Shown here piece by piece: positions 7,032 to 14,929 of a DNA stretch of 64,000 nucleotides. A model generated the notes under the pieces. That model saw nothing but the letters and a program-made list of their open reading frames with translations, did not search any database and was not told the DNA's origin. Numbering within the stretch: position 1 is the first letter of the stretch; each line of letters opens with the position of its first letter. Source of the DNA: Photobacterium sanctipauli (lineage in GTDB: Bacteria > Pseudomonadota > Gammaproteobacteria > Enterobacterales > Vibrionaceae); NCBI RefSeq assembly GCF_003026495.1, contig NZ_PYMA01000014.1, positions 1 to 64,000 of the forward strand, read 5' to 3'. The position numbers and the translations under genes are program-made.

Positions 7032-10000
7032 CGGGTGCCTCCTTGCTTGTTGGCAATATCAATCATCAGGTCGTGGAACATATTGAGGTAGACGGGCTGC
7101 TTGTAGGCTGCAGACCAGCGTCCGCCAATGGCTTCCTCAATCATGGCCGCCAATGTCTCGCTAGCAGTGCTGATGGTCACCAAGGTCAGCGCTTGTCCCA
7201 CCATGGCTTTCTCTACCTGGTAGAGCCGCTGGGGCTTGCTAAACAGCGCCCCGTCAACCAACTTGCAATTGGCGATGGTGCCATCTGGGGCAAAGTCCAT
7301 CAGGCAACTGATGCTAAGGCGGGTAATGTTGAGGGCATTACGCCGGCCTAGCTGGCGGTACTCTTCCACTTGAGCTGCCTTGGCAGGGATTGGCAAGATA
7401 ACCTTGGTGAGCAACTCGCCCGCTTGTAGCTCGGTACGGTAGCCCCCGGTGATGAAGGATGACAAATCAAGGCTGCGTGTGGTGTTAGCCGATTGAAGCT
7501 CAACCTTGGCCCCATAGATCACAAGTGGCGGCACCGAGTCGGCACATGGCGCGGCATTGACGATGTTACCGCCAATGGTGGCTCGGTTGCGGATCTGATG
7601 CGAGCCAATGGTATGGCAGGCCTGGGCCAGCAGCGGGAAGTGGGCCTTGATTAGCGGGTGTTCGGTAAGCTTGTTGAAATGAACCCCACCACCAATGACT
7701 ACCTCATTGCCTTGTTGCTCGATGAAACAGAGCTCTTGCAAGCGGGCGATATTGACCAAGGCTTTTGCGCTGTTCTGCAATCTGCCTTGAACCAGTACAT
7801 CGGTGCCGCCAGCCAATGGCGATGCTGTTCCGTCTTCCAACATGGTTAATGCTTCAGTGAGGGTTTTCGGTGTCTGCAAACTGAAACCGTTGATGCGGTG
7901 GGTTTGCTTTTTCTCTTCCGAAGCATGCATTAACTCACTTTGGCGAGCGGGCTTTTTGAGGTTATAGCCAAGGAAAACCTGCTCAAGGGTGAGTGGCAAC
8001 TGGCGATGACGGGTATTGGTCGCAAAGGCCACCGCATTGGCAATCGCTGCCGCGGCCAACTCCGCTGCTGGCTCACCGATGCTCTTGGCACCGAAAGGCC
8101 CACCGGGATCGCTGTTCTCAACCGCATGGATAGAGAGGTTAGGAATATCTTTGATGGTCGGTAGGAGGTAGCTGTCGAAGTTTTCCGATTTCACCTGACC
8201 ATGCTCGATATTGTAATCCTCTAGCATGCCATGGCCGACACTTTGGGCGATACCGCCGGCGACTTGCCCTTCATAGCCGATCCGGTTGATCACCTGACCA
8301 ACGTCGTGAACGGCGGTGATATCGAGCAAATCGATTTTACCGGTGCTGGTATCGACCTTGAGGTCGACAATCTGGCACCCGTATACCCAAGTAAAATAGG
8401 GCGAGCCGGTGCCTTTTTCTTCATCCCAATGAATAGCCGGCTGATCAAACCAGCCATAGGCGGCGAGGTTAACCCCGGCCCATTTCGTGGCATTGGCGGC
8501 ATCGGCGAAGCTGATGGACTTATCGGGCGAGTGGCGGTTAGAGATAGTGCCATCTTGCCACAGGGTATCTTCGATTGCGGTTGCGCATAGACTGTCTTTG
8601 ATGACCTCGAATATACGCTGCTTGATTTGCTCGGCACCGTTTTTCACCGCGTTACCACCCGTGACCGTGGCTCGGGAGGCAACCGTCGGGCCGCCATCGG
8701 CAATCAAGGATGTCGGTGGTTCAACAAAGGTAATTTTCTCGATGGGCAACCCCAACACTTCGGCAGTGATGGCCGACATCGTGGTTTGCAAGCCTTGGCC
8801 ATTTTCGCAAACCCCGGTTGAGATGTTCACGCTACCATCGGCATTAACGGTAACCAGAGCGCTGGAGGTATCAACCCCTTCGGCACCCATGGAGCAGCCC
8901 CGGTAGCTCAAGGCAAGGCCGATACCGTATTTGATTGGGTTATCACCTTGGTTGATTTCGGCGTAGTAATCGCGCTTGGCTTGGAATTCGCAGCTTTGGG
9001 CGGCTTTATCCATTACTTCAATCGCCGAGACGGTATGGTTATCGAAGCTTTGGTTGGTAATACTGCGGCTACCTTGGCGCAGGGCATTGATTTCACGCAC
9101 CTGAACCGGGTAGAGCCCACAGGCATCGGCAATTTCATCCATCAAGGATTCATTGGCAAAGATGATCTGCGGCGAGCCGAATCCGCGCATTGCGCCTGAC
9201 ATGCTGTTGTTGGTGTATACGCCTTTAATGTCGACCCGGACATGGTCGATGTCATAAGGGCCTGCCGCTTGTACTACCGAACGCCAAGTGACAAACGGCG
9301 TGCAGGCTGCGTAGGCGCCAGCATCGGCAATGATGTCAATTTTGATGCCCTGGATCTTACCTGCGTTGTTTACCCCTACCTTGTAATGCATATGGTAAGG
9401 GTGGCGCTTGGTACTTTCGATAATGGATTGCTCACGGGTGTAGCTGATTTTCACCGGACGCCCAGTCAGCGTGGTCAGCAGTGCGGTTCGGCAGGCGAGA
9501 TGGTCAATACCATCATCCTTGCCCCCGAACGAACCGCCCATTACGGCACGGCGGATGTTGACCTTGGCTTGGTCGATGCCCATAAAGCTGGCAACGAAGC
9601 CGCGTACTCGGTGGGGGTTTTGAATTGAGCCGGTTACTACCAGTTCTTTGCTGGTAGGGTCAACAAAGGCAGTAATTGACTCCGGCTCAATGTATCCGTG
9701 TTCTTGGAAGCCAACTTGGTAGGTTTGGTCGATAACAATATCGGCTTCGGCAATGGCTTTGTCTGCATTGCCTTTTACGGTGTGGTGCTTATTCACGATA
9801 TTCGAGCCAGAGGCTGGATGGATAAGCCTAGCATTGTCGGCCAGTGCTTCTTCAACCGTTGCTATCGGGGCGTAAGGCTCATAGTCGACTTTGATTTTGT
9901 CGGCGGCCAAGCAGGCGGCTTCATAGCTTTCGGCGGCTACGATGGCGACAACATCGCCGCTGTACCTTACCAAATCGCTACAAATAGGCTGGTAGTCTCG

Positions 10001-10249
10001 AATAATCACCCCTGCTTTAGGGTCGCCAGGGATGTCTTTGAATGTGGCAATCCGTACTACGCCTTCAATGGCGTCAGCTTCAGATGTGTCAATGCCTAAA
10101 ATTTTACCCGCTGGGATATCGGTATAGCGACACACACCATACAACATTCCGGGTATTGAAATATCATCTCCATATATTGCCTCGCCAGTGACTTTGGCTT
10201 GGCCGTCTACACGGGGCAGTTGGCTGCCGACGTGATTAAAACGCGTCAT
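7028..10249 (-). CDS. Fused molybdenum-cofactor and FAD subunits of a xanthine dehydrogenase-family enzyme (XdhA-XdhB fusion)
   Basis: A 1073-residue single chain. Residues 1 to about 765 are a full molybdopterin-binding subunit (start HVGSQLPRVDGQAKVTGEA, GGSFGGKDDG, and GPFGAKSIGEPA with the catalytic Glu). Residues about 785 to 1073 are a CO dehydrogenase-type FAD domain (SPLAGGTDVLVQG, then the IRNRATIGGNIVNAAPCAD flavin loop). In E. coli these are two proteins, XdhA (752) and XdhB (292). The linker contains MHASEEKK; that Met (codon 774) looks like the old start of xdhB. I start at 10249, which follows GAGGGAG, rather than at an upstream ATG. It oxidises purine or a related heterocycle; the exact substrate is not shown by sequence. 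Confidence 0.9.
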   Translation of the reverse strand: MTRFNHVGSQLPRVDGQAKVTGEAIYGDDISIPGMLYGVCRYTDIPAGKILGIDTSEADAIEGVVRIATFKDIPGDPKAGVIIRDYQPICSDLVRYSGDVVAIVAAESYEAACLAADKIKVDYEPYAPIATVEEALADNARLIHPASGSNIVNKHHTVKGNADKAIAEADIVIDQTYQVGFQEHGYIEPESITAFVDPTSKELVVTGSIQNPHRVRGFVASFMGIDQAKVNIRRAVMGGSFGGKDDGIDHLACRTALLTTLTGRPVKISYTREQSIIESTKRHPYHMHYKVGVNNAGKIQGIKIDIIADAGAYAACTPFVTWRSVVQAAGPYDIDHVRVDIKGVYTNNSMSGAMRGFGSPQIIFANESLMDEIADACGLYPVQVREINALRQGSRSITNQSFDNHTVSAIEVMDKAAQSCEFQAKRDYYAEINQGDNPIKYGIGLALSYRGCSMGAEGVDTSSALVTVNADGSVNISTGVCENGQGLQTTMSAITAEVLGLPIEKITFVEPPTSLIADGGPTVASRATVTGGNAVKNGAEQIKQRIFEVIKDSLCATAIEDTLWQDGTISNRHSPDKSISFADAANATKWAGVNLAAYGWFDQPAIHWDEEKGTGSPYFTWVYGCQIVDLKVDTSTGKIDLLDITAVHDVGQVINRIGYEGQVAGGIAQSVGHGMLEDYNIEHGQVKSENFDSYLLPTIKDIPNLSIHAVENSDPGGPFGAKSIGEPAAELAAAAIANAVAFATNTRHRQLPLTLEQVFLGYNLKKPARQSELMHASEEKKQTHRINGFSLQTPKTLTEALTMLEDGTASPLAGGTDVLVQGRLQNSAKALVNIARLQELCFIEQQGNEVVIGGGVHFNKLTEHPLIKAHFPLLAQACHTIGSHQIRNRATIGGNIVNAAPCADSVPPLVIYGAKVELQSANTTRSLDLSSFITGGYRTELQAGELLTKVILPIPAKAAQVEEYRQLGRRNALNITRLSISCLMDFAPDGTIANCKLVDGALFSKPQRLYQVEKAMVGQALTLVTISTASETLAAMIEEAIGGRWSAAYKQPVYLNMFHDLMIDIANKQGGTR

Positions 10250-10336
10250 AAAATACTCCCTCTTACATTGGCTTGACGAAGAGCCAATGACAAACAATGT
10301 GCGATAAAAATTGCTGCATCGAGGATGTCAGGCAAA

Positions 10337-10357
10337 AAATACGATCTGGTCGTATTT
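10337..10357. promoter_or_regulatory. Inverted repeat upstream of the fused xdhAB gene
   Basis: AAATACGA and TCGTATTT form a perfect 8-bp inverted repeat with a 5-base spacer, 88 bases before the xdhAB start. The form and position suit a repressor or activator site. I do not know a matching family of sites. Confidence 0.5.
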
Positions 10358-10564
10358 ACGTGTTGCGAGGTGTAACCAGCATTTATCAGACCATAATTAG
10401 GTTAGGGGGAAGGCAGAGAGAGATAGAAAAGTAAAAATGTGACCCTAACGCCAGAATATTGTTCAATAAATGCGCACATTTAGCAGGTTGTTATATGGCC
10501 ACTAATCAAGATCACAGTTTATTTTGTTGATAAATAAGAACTATTTTCATTTGCAGGGGTGGCA

Positions 10565-10577
10565 TATCAATATGATA
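10565..10577. promoter_or_regulatory. TATCA-N3-TGATA site upstream of xdhAB
   Basis: TATCAATATGATA matches exactly the 13-bp palindromic pattern found upstream of the ygfK and xdhD operons. It lies about 320 bases before the xdhAB start, in the 430-base gap between that gene and the MauE-like gene. I found no -24/-12 element on the minus strand in this gap, so the promoter it would serve is not identified. The rest of the gap, apart from the inverted repeat at 10337 and the terminator at 10636, shows nothing I can name. Confidence 0.5.
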
Positions 10578-10635
10578 GTGATAGTTTCAAGATGATATTC
10601 ATGCGATAGATAACACGCGATAGACAGAAAATAAA

Positions 10636-10661
10636 AAGGCTGAGTACATGGGCTCAGCCTT
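10636..10661 (-). terminator. Rho-independent terminator of the yqeC-yqeB-mauE-like operon
   Basis: A perfect 9-bp stem, AAGGCTGAG / CTCAGCCTT, lies 19 bases beyond the stop at 10680. On the minus strand it is followed by TTTATTTTC, as expected for an intrinsic terminator. Confidence 0.8.
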
Positions 10662-10679
10662 CTTTTCTGCACAGCCCGC

Positions 10680-11129
10680 TTACACACTCGGTGCGACAGG
10701 TTGATGGGGGGCTGTATTGTTGTAGTAATAAAGTGCCGCCGACACCATTAGGATGAGCGACTTAATGAGAAACTGTGGTTCAAGCGTGCTGTAAACATCA
10801 GACTGGATCGAGCCGGGCATATAGCAGCCGCAATCAAAATGCAGTCCTTGGTAGAGAGCAAGCCCCGATAAGGCGATGTATAAGCCGAAGCTCACTACGA
10901 CGGGAAGTAAAGTAGTAATGCCAAAGAAGGCGAGTAATGCACTGACACCCAACGCCAGGGGGAGGGCAAAGGCCATGGGCTCGACGTACATAGCAGGGAT
11001 AATGCCGGTATCTGTTAAGAGTAGCCCGGTATGCTCCGGCAAGATAAAACCTTTGGCTGCCACGGCGGTCGCGCACATGAGTACAAAGGCGGTGATAAAG
11101 TGGTGGATATATCCTTTTGTCTTCATCAT
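10680..11129 (-). CDS. MauE/DoxX-like small membrane protein
   Basis: A 149-residue inner-membrane protein with four predicted hydrophobic helices. The order of helices and the cysteine motif FDCGCY between helices 3 and 4 resemble the MauE/DoxX group, whose members are thought to handle thiol redox or protein maturation in the membrane. Two ATG codons in tandem (11129 and 11126) follow AGGAAGAG. It is the last gene of the yqeC-yqeB operon, 51 bases after yqeB and before a strong terminator, so it probably serves maturation of the selenium- or molybdenum-dependent hydroxylases. That role is inferred from position only; I know of no characterised member in such a setting. Confidence 0.65.
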   Translation of the reverse strand: MMKTKGYIHHFITAFVLMCATAVAAKGFILPEHTGLLLTDTGIIPAMYVEPMAFALPLALGVSALLAFFGITTLLPVVVSFGLYIALSGLALYQGLHFDCGCYMPGSIQSDVYSTLEPQFLIKSLILMVSAALYYYNNTAPHQPVAPSV

Positions 11130-11180
11130 TGTTCTCTTCCTGTCGTGTGGCCCAGCGGCAAGGTGCCGCTGGGCAAAAAT

Positions 11181-12779
11181 CTAGCTCATCCGGTTCTGCT
11201 CCAGGTGCATCATGGCTTCGAGTACGCTGCCACCAATAGCACGGGCTTTGTCTGATACCGTGGTGAAGTCGGCTTCAATGCCTCTTGGATCGATGTCACC
11301 GATCTTGAAGCCCTCGGTGACGCTTAACCCTTCATTCAGTAGCCCTCGAACCATACCGCCTAAAGGTGCTACAACAGGGGTATCCCCGACATGGGCAACC
11401 ACGTCACCTTCTTCGACAATATCGCCAAGCTTAACGTGGTTGTGCATTACGCCTTTGCATGGGGCGCGCAGTACACGCTGGTGGGTATAACCGCCGATAT
11501 TGCCCGGGATACCCGTGTTGGCTTGAGTAACACCGCTGTAGATGATGCGGCCCAGATAGTGGCCCCGATTGGTTTCAATCACGGCATCGCAATCAACCCC
11601 TGCGGTGAAGCCCGGTCCGAGGGCGATGGTGATCGGCGCCATGTCTTTGGTGGTGCCGAGGTTGCGCTTGGCCAAGATGGCGTCCACCACGAAGGTCGGT
11701 TTGAGGTTGGATAGGCTGCAGCAAGTTTCATCGACCATGACAGGCACTTGGCCATCGTCTATCGCCTTGAATACATCATCGCAACTGGTGGCCTTGCGAG
11801 CGGTTATCCCCTCAACTTCGCAGGGCTCCCCGTACAGGCATTGGCCGAAAGAGACTGAGCAGCGGATCATAGTCGGCTGGGCAATATCACTCATCACCAC
11901 TTTGAATCCGCTGTTAAACAGCCGGATGGCTACGCCTGTCGCAATATCGCCAGCACCACGGATCAAAACCAACTTATTTTGGTTGAGGCGGGTGTCGTCT
12001 TTCATTTGCCCGCCAGATGATTGGTGTTTCACCTTGAGGATTTCAGCCATGATGCTAATGGCAATTTCCTCTGGTGTTTCTGCCCCGATGTTGAAGCCGA
12101 TAGGGGAATGGATGGCCTGAATGTGCGCTTCGCTAACGTTGCACTGGCGCAAATGGTTGAAGAGGGTTTGTACCTTACGGCGGCTTGCCATCAAGCCGGT
12201 GTATTGGGTATCGCAATCGACCACTTTGGTGATGGCTTCTTGATCTTGGTGGTTGGTGGCGATGACAACAAAGCTGTCTTTGGTGATCTCCAACTGGTCG
12301 ATAGCATCTGCCATGGTCGAGCCTTGAATGAGTTTGGCCCCGGCTGGGAAGTACTCGGCATTGAGGCTTTCGGCGTAGGCATCTGCAACGGTGATATCGA
12401 ACCCAAGCACGTGGGCGGCTTGAGCAACGGCGCGGTTGACGTGGCCAGCGCCGATAAGGAGCAGGCTAGGGCGCAAGCCGTAGACATCAATAAATACACT
12501 CATGGCACCGCCGCAGTCCATGCCCATGGCATCAATACCGGTGCGGGTCATGCGCCCTTTTACCACCCTGGGTTTTCTTTCTGTTAACGCTTCTAGTGCT
12601 TGCTCAATGACATAGCGTTCTATCATGCCGCCCCCGACGGTGCCGATGATGCTCCCATCTGCCTTGATGATCATCTGGCCTGAGTGGCGGGGTGCCGAGC
12701 CTCGGGTTTCTATAATATTGGCGAGGGCAAAAGGCGTATTTTGTTCTTCGAGTTGGGCTGCCTTGGCAAAAATGTTCAT
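11181..12779 (-). CDS. yqeB: YqeB-type selenium-dependent molybdenum hydroxylase maturation protein (XdhC/CoxI + YqeB domains)
   Basis: A 532-residue protein of two parts. Residues 1-255 are an XdhC/CoxI module: IIETRGSAPRHSGQMIIKADG, VGGGMIE, CGGAMSVFIDVYG, then a Rossmann fold (LLIGAGHVNRAVAQ). Residues about 265-532 are the EF2563/YqeB module (LVLIRGAGDIATGVAIRL; LRAPCKGVMHNHVKLGD). E. coli YqeB has similar length. XdhC-type proteins hold molybdenum cofactor and help insert its terminal sulfur; YqeB is a comparative-genomics marker of the labile-selenium version. It follows yqeC by 23 bases in one operon. A GAGGT ribosome site precedes the ATG. Confidence 0.85.
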   Translation of the reverse strand: MNIFAKAAQLEEQNTPFALANIIETRGSAPRHSGQMIIKADGSIIGTVGGGMIERYVIEQALEALTERKPRVVKGRMTRTGIDAMGMDCGGAMSVFIDVYGLRPSLLLIGAGHVNRAVAQAAHVLGFDITVADAYAESLNAEYFPAGAKLIQGSTMADAIDQLEITKDSFVVIATNHQDQEAITKVVDCDTQYTGLMASRRKVQTLFNHLRQCNVSEAHIQAIHSPIGFNIGAETPEEIAISIMAEILKVKHQSSGGQMKDDTRLNQNKLVLIRGAGDIATGVAIRLFNSGFKVVMSDIAQPTMIRCSVSFGQCLYGEPCEVEGITARKATSCDDVFKAIDDGQVPVMVDETCCSLSNLKPTFVVDAILAKRNLGTTKDMAPITIALGPGFTAGVDCDAVIETNRGHYLGRIIYSGVTQANTGIPGNIGGYTHQRVLRAPCKGVMHNHVKLGDIVEEGDVVAHVGDTPVVAPLGGMVRGLLNEGLSVTEGFKIGDIDPRGIEADFTTVSDKARAIGGSVLEAMMHLEQNRMS

Positions 12780-12802
12780 GTAATAACCTCAAAGTCGCGT
12801 GA

Positions 12803-13711
12803 TCAGGTTGCAACGGCAAACTGCTCTTTCGCTAAAATTTTCTTTATCGGTGAGGCAGACGTCATTACAGCCAGCCAAATGGCATCAAGGTGGTGGTTTT
12901 GCTCGATGACTGACTCAGCCGTTGCGTTAAGCAGCTGGGTGTCATGGTGCAAGTCCAATTTGTTGATCAGCCAAATTTTGATGGCATGCGCAGGCGCGTT
13001 TTTAAACATTCCACTCGGGTGGGAGATGAGCTTATTCAATACACGATGATTAATTACATCGCCTTGTTGGCATTGGGTAATCGCGGAAAATGCCGACCAG
13101 CGGTGAACCGAATTCGGTGTCGCTGGGGTATTTATCGCTTCTGCGCCTGTCACACCGATAACCATATCCGAGTCATTAGGAATGCAAGGCTCATGCCTGA
13201 GAGGGGCTTTTATTGGCATGGCGCGAGCGCCATCTGATTCAATAATCAATACTGTGAAGTTTCCTTCATTTTTAAGGATTGATAGCTCGTTAAATGTTAA
13301 TCCTGAGACTTTTATCTTGTTTTGGCTTTCTTTACTTTTTATTACGCCACGGTGACAAAAAGTGATACTTGGATCAGAAAAAATAAAACTGTCCTGTGCT
13401 AAAGATGAAGTGGTTTTCTCATTTTCTGAGTGAGAGTCATTAATTGAATTAACGGATGCTAAGTAATCGAAATGAATAATGTAGTCTGATTGGTGCAGTT
13501 CGGGTAAATACATTTTAGTTGTCGTGGTCACACAAACCCGGTGCCCCCAATTTTTAAAAAAATGCGCAAGCCAAAAAGCCGTGGTTGTTTTACCTCCACC
13601 ACCGACTAGGGATATAACCAATGGTGATGACTGTAAAGCGAGTAGACGGCTAATATCCAGCATCGGAAATAGTGATAATAATTGCGGCTTGGAACTGTAG
13701 TTATTATTCAT
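12803..13711 (-). CDS. yqeC: YqeC-type putative selenium cofactor biosynthesis protein
   Basis: A protein of about 302 residues with the nucleotide-binding loop ISLVGGGGKTTTAFWLA near residue 35 and TTTKMYLPE just after, the hallmark of YqeC, and a later VGVTGAEAINTPATP block. YqeC occurs with selenium-dependent molybdenum hydroxylases and is thought to be a nucleotide-dependent step of their cofactor assembly; its reaction is unproven. The ATG at 13711 has GGTGAG close upstream; GTG codons at 13717 and 13720 are alternatives. It is longer than E. coli YqeC (256) through a Ser/Asn-rich stretch around residues 75-125. It is divergent from mocA with 44 bases between. Confidence 0.82.
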   Translation of the reverse strand: MNNNYSSKPQLLSLFPMLDISRLLALQSSPLVISLVGGGGKTTTAFWLAHFFKNWGHRVCVTTTTKMYLPELHQSDYIIHFDYLASVNSINDSHSENEKTTSSLAQDSFIFSDPSITFCHRGVIKSKESQNKIKVSGLTFNELSILKNEGNFTVLIIESDGARAMPIKAPLRHEPCIPNDSDMVIGVTGAEAINTPATPNSVHRWSAFSAITQCQQGDVINHRVLNKLISHPSGMFKNAPAHAIKIWLINKLDLHHDTQLLNATAESVIEQNHHLDAIWLAVMTSASPIKKILAKEQFAVAT

Positions 13712-13755
13712 ACTCACCACTTACAATACGTTATGGCTAAAAATAAAGGTAACTT

Positions 13756-14343
13756 ATGAAAATCTTGACTCGCCCTGATCGATTGGATTGCGTAATGCCT
13801 GCAGCGGGTTTATCAACCAGAATGGGACGTTGGAAGTTGATGCTACCTTACCAACAAAAGACAATCCTTGATGCAAGTATCGAAAATGCACTTTCATTTT
13901 GTAGCCGGGTGATATTAGTTGCCGGACATCGTGCTGATGAACTAATCAATAAATATCAATCATATAAAGGGGTCAAGGTGGTCGTTAACCCGCATTTTGA
14001 GTCAGGGATGTTTAGTTCCATACAACAAGGCGTTAGTTGGTTGGAAACCAGCCACTTCTTTATTGCCCATGCCGATATGCCCTGTGTCTCCCCCCATGTT
14101 TACTACCAGAGTTGGTTAAATCGCGGAGACTATACCGTGTTCCCTGGCACCATTGCGCGCTCAGGCCACCCGGTATTACTGCCAGAGTCCTTGAAGCAAC
14201 CTATTGCCGAGGCGAGTATTAATGACTCGATGAAAGCCATTATATTCCGACGATCAGTTAAGTACCTTAACTTGAATAGTGAGGCTATATACTTCGATGT
14301 TGATACGCCGGAAGCCTATTCGCAACTCTGCGAGCAGGAGTAA
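13756..14343 (+). CDS. mocA: Molybdenum cofactor cytidylyltransferase MocA
   Basis: A 195-residue nucleotidyltransferase that joins CMP to molybdopterin, giving the cytosine dinucleotide cofactor used by xanthine dehydrogenase-family enzymes. The N-terminal signature is MPAAGLSTRMGRWKLMLPY (residues 14-32), followed by HADMPCVSP with the metal-binding Asp, and GHPVLLP. E. coli MocA is 192 residues. It is transcribed away from yqeC-yqeB and sits among three molybdenum hydroxylases, which fits its role. The start follows AAAGGTAA. Confidence 0.88.
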   Translation: MKILTRPDRLDCVMPAAGLSTRMGRWKLMLPYQQKTILDASIENALSFCSRVILVAGHRADELINKYQSYKGVKVVVNPHFESGMFSSIQQGVSWLETSHFFIAHADMPCVSPHVYYQSWLNRGDYTVFPGTIARSGHPVLLPESLKQPIAEASINDSMKAIIFRRSVKYLNLNSEAIYFDVDTPEAYSQLCEQE

Positions 14344-14394
14344 AAACAAATAGTTTTCTTTATATATAAGGAATAAAGAAATACAAAAGCTGGC

Positions 14395-14437
14395 TATCAA
14401 AATGAGATGATAGGGCTCTGTCACTCTCATTTTGATA
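14395..14437. promoter_or_regulatory. Distal pair of TATCA-N3-TGATA-like sites upstream of ygfK
   Basis: TATCAAAATGAGA (14395-14407) and its exact reverse complement TCTCATTTTGATA (14425-14437) form a 13-bp inverted repeat with a 17-base spacer. Each arm is one base away from the TATCA-N3-TGATA pattern. They lie about 325-365 bases upstream of the -24/-12 promoter of the ygfK operon, suitable for an enhancer-type site. Alternatively the repeat is a hairpin ending mocA transcripts, though the stem is AT-rich and lacks a T-run. Confidence 0.55.
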
Positions 14438-14575
14438 TTAACAAAGCGCTAAAATACTTAATTAAATGGTTTGTTTCTATTTTGTTTTTAATTGTTACTT
14501 TAAGTTAACATTCTCGGTTTTATGATTGAATTTTATAATAACTATTATTGAATTAGAAAATATCAATTAGATTCC

Positions 14576-14607
14576 TATCAAACTGATAATTTCATATTAA
14601 TTTGATA
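14576..14607. promoter_or_regulatory. Proximal pair of TATCA-N3-TGATA sites upstream of ygfK
   Basis: TATCAAACTGATA (14576-14588, exact match) and TATTAATTTGATA (14595-14607, one mismatch) are spaced 19 bases start to start. They begin 165-185 bases before the -24 element at 14760. The xdhD operon has an equivalent pair at a similar distance. Confidence 0.6.
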
Positions 14608-14759
14608 GGCGGTATTTGTTAATTAATAATCATACTCATTCCCCAATATTTTTGCCGTTGATTTCGTGTTGTTATTAGGTTGAGCAGCGTCACAATCTAA
14701 TAGCGAATTAAGATGCTGGTCACGAAATTAATTCCAAAACTCCCCTCCTTAACCAAGTT

Positions 14760-14775
14760 TGGCGCACTAGTTGCT
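14760..14775 (+). promoter_or_regulatory. Sigma-54 (-24/-12) promoter of the ygfK operon
   Basis: TGGCGCACTAGTTGCT matches the sigma-54 consensus TGGC-N7-TTGCW at every conserved position and spacing. Transcription would start near 14787, leaving a leader of about 145 bases before ygfK. Upstream palindromic sites give the activator-at-a-distance layout typical of sigma-54 genes. The 586-base gap 14344-14929 otherwise shows only AT-rich sequence. Confidence 0.7.
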
Positions 14776-14929
14776 CTTATAAACGCAAGTTACTTGGATA
14801 TACATCGAGCAATGTCTGAATAGTCCAAGCCTTTTACTGAACCTACGCATTGCACTGAGAAATGTGCTGGCTGTGACAACAAACCCGCTTAAGGGTAACT
14901 AGAAAAATACAGCATCAAGGAGATCTATC

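Noticed and set aside
10250..10560. Sigma-54 promoter for xdhAB on the minus strand
   Set aside because: No TGGC-N7-TTGC match with correct spacing was found in this gap; the nearest candidate around 10373-10389 has the wrong spacing.
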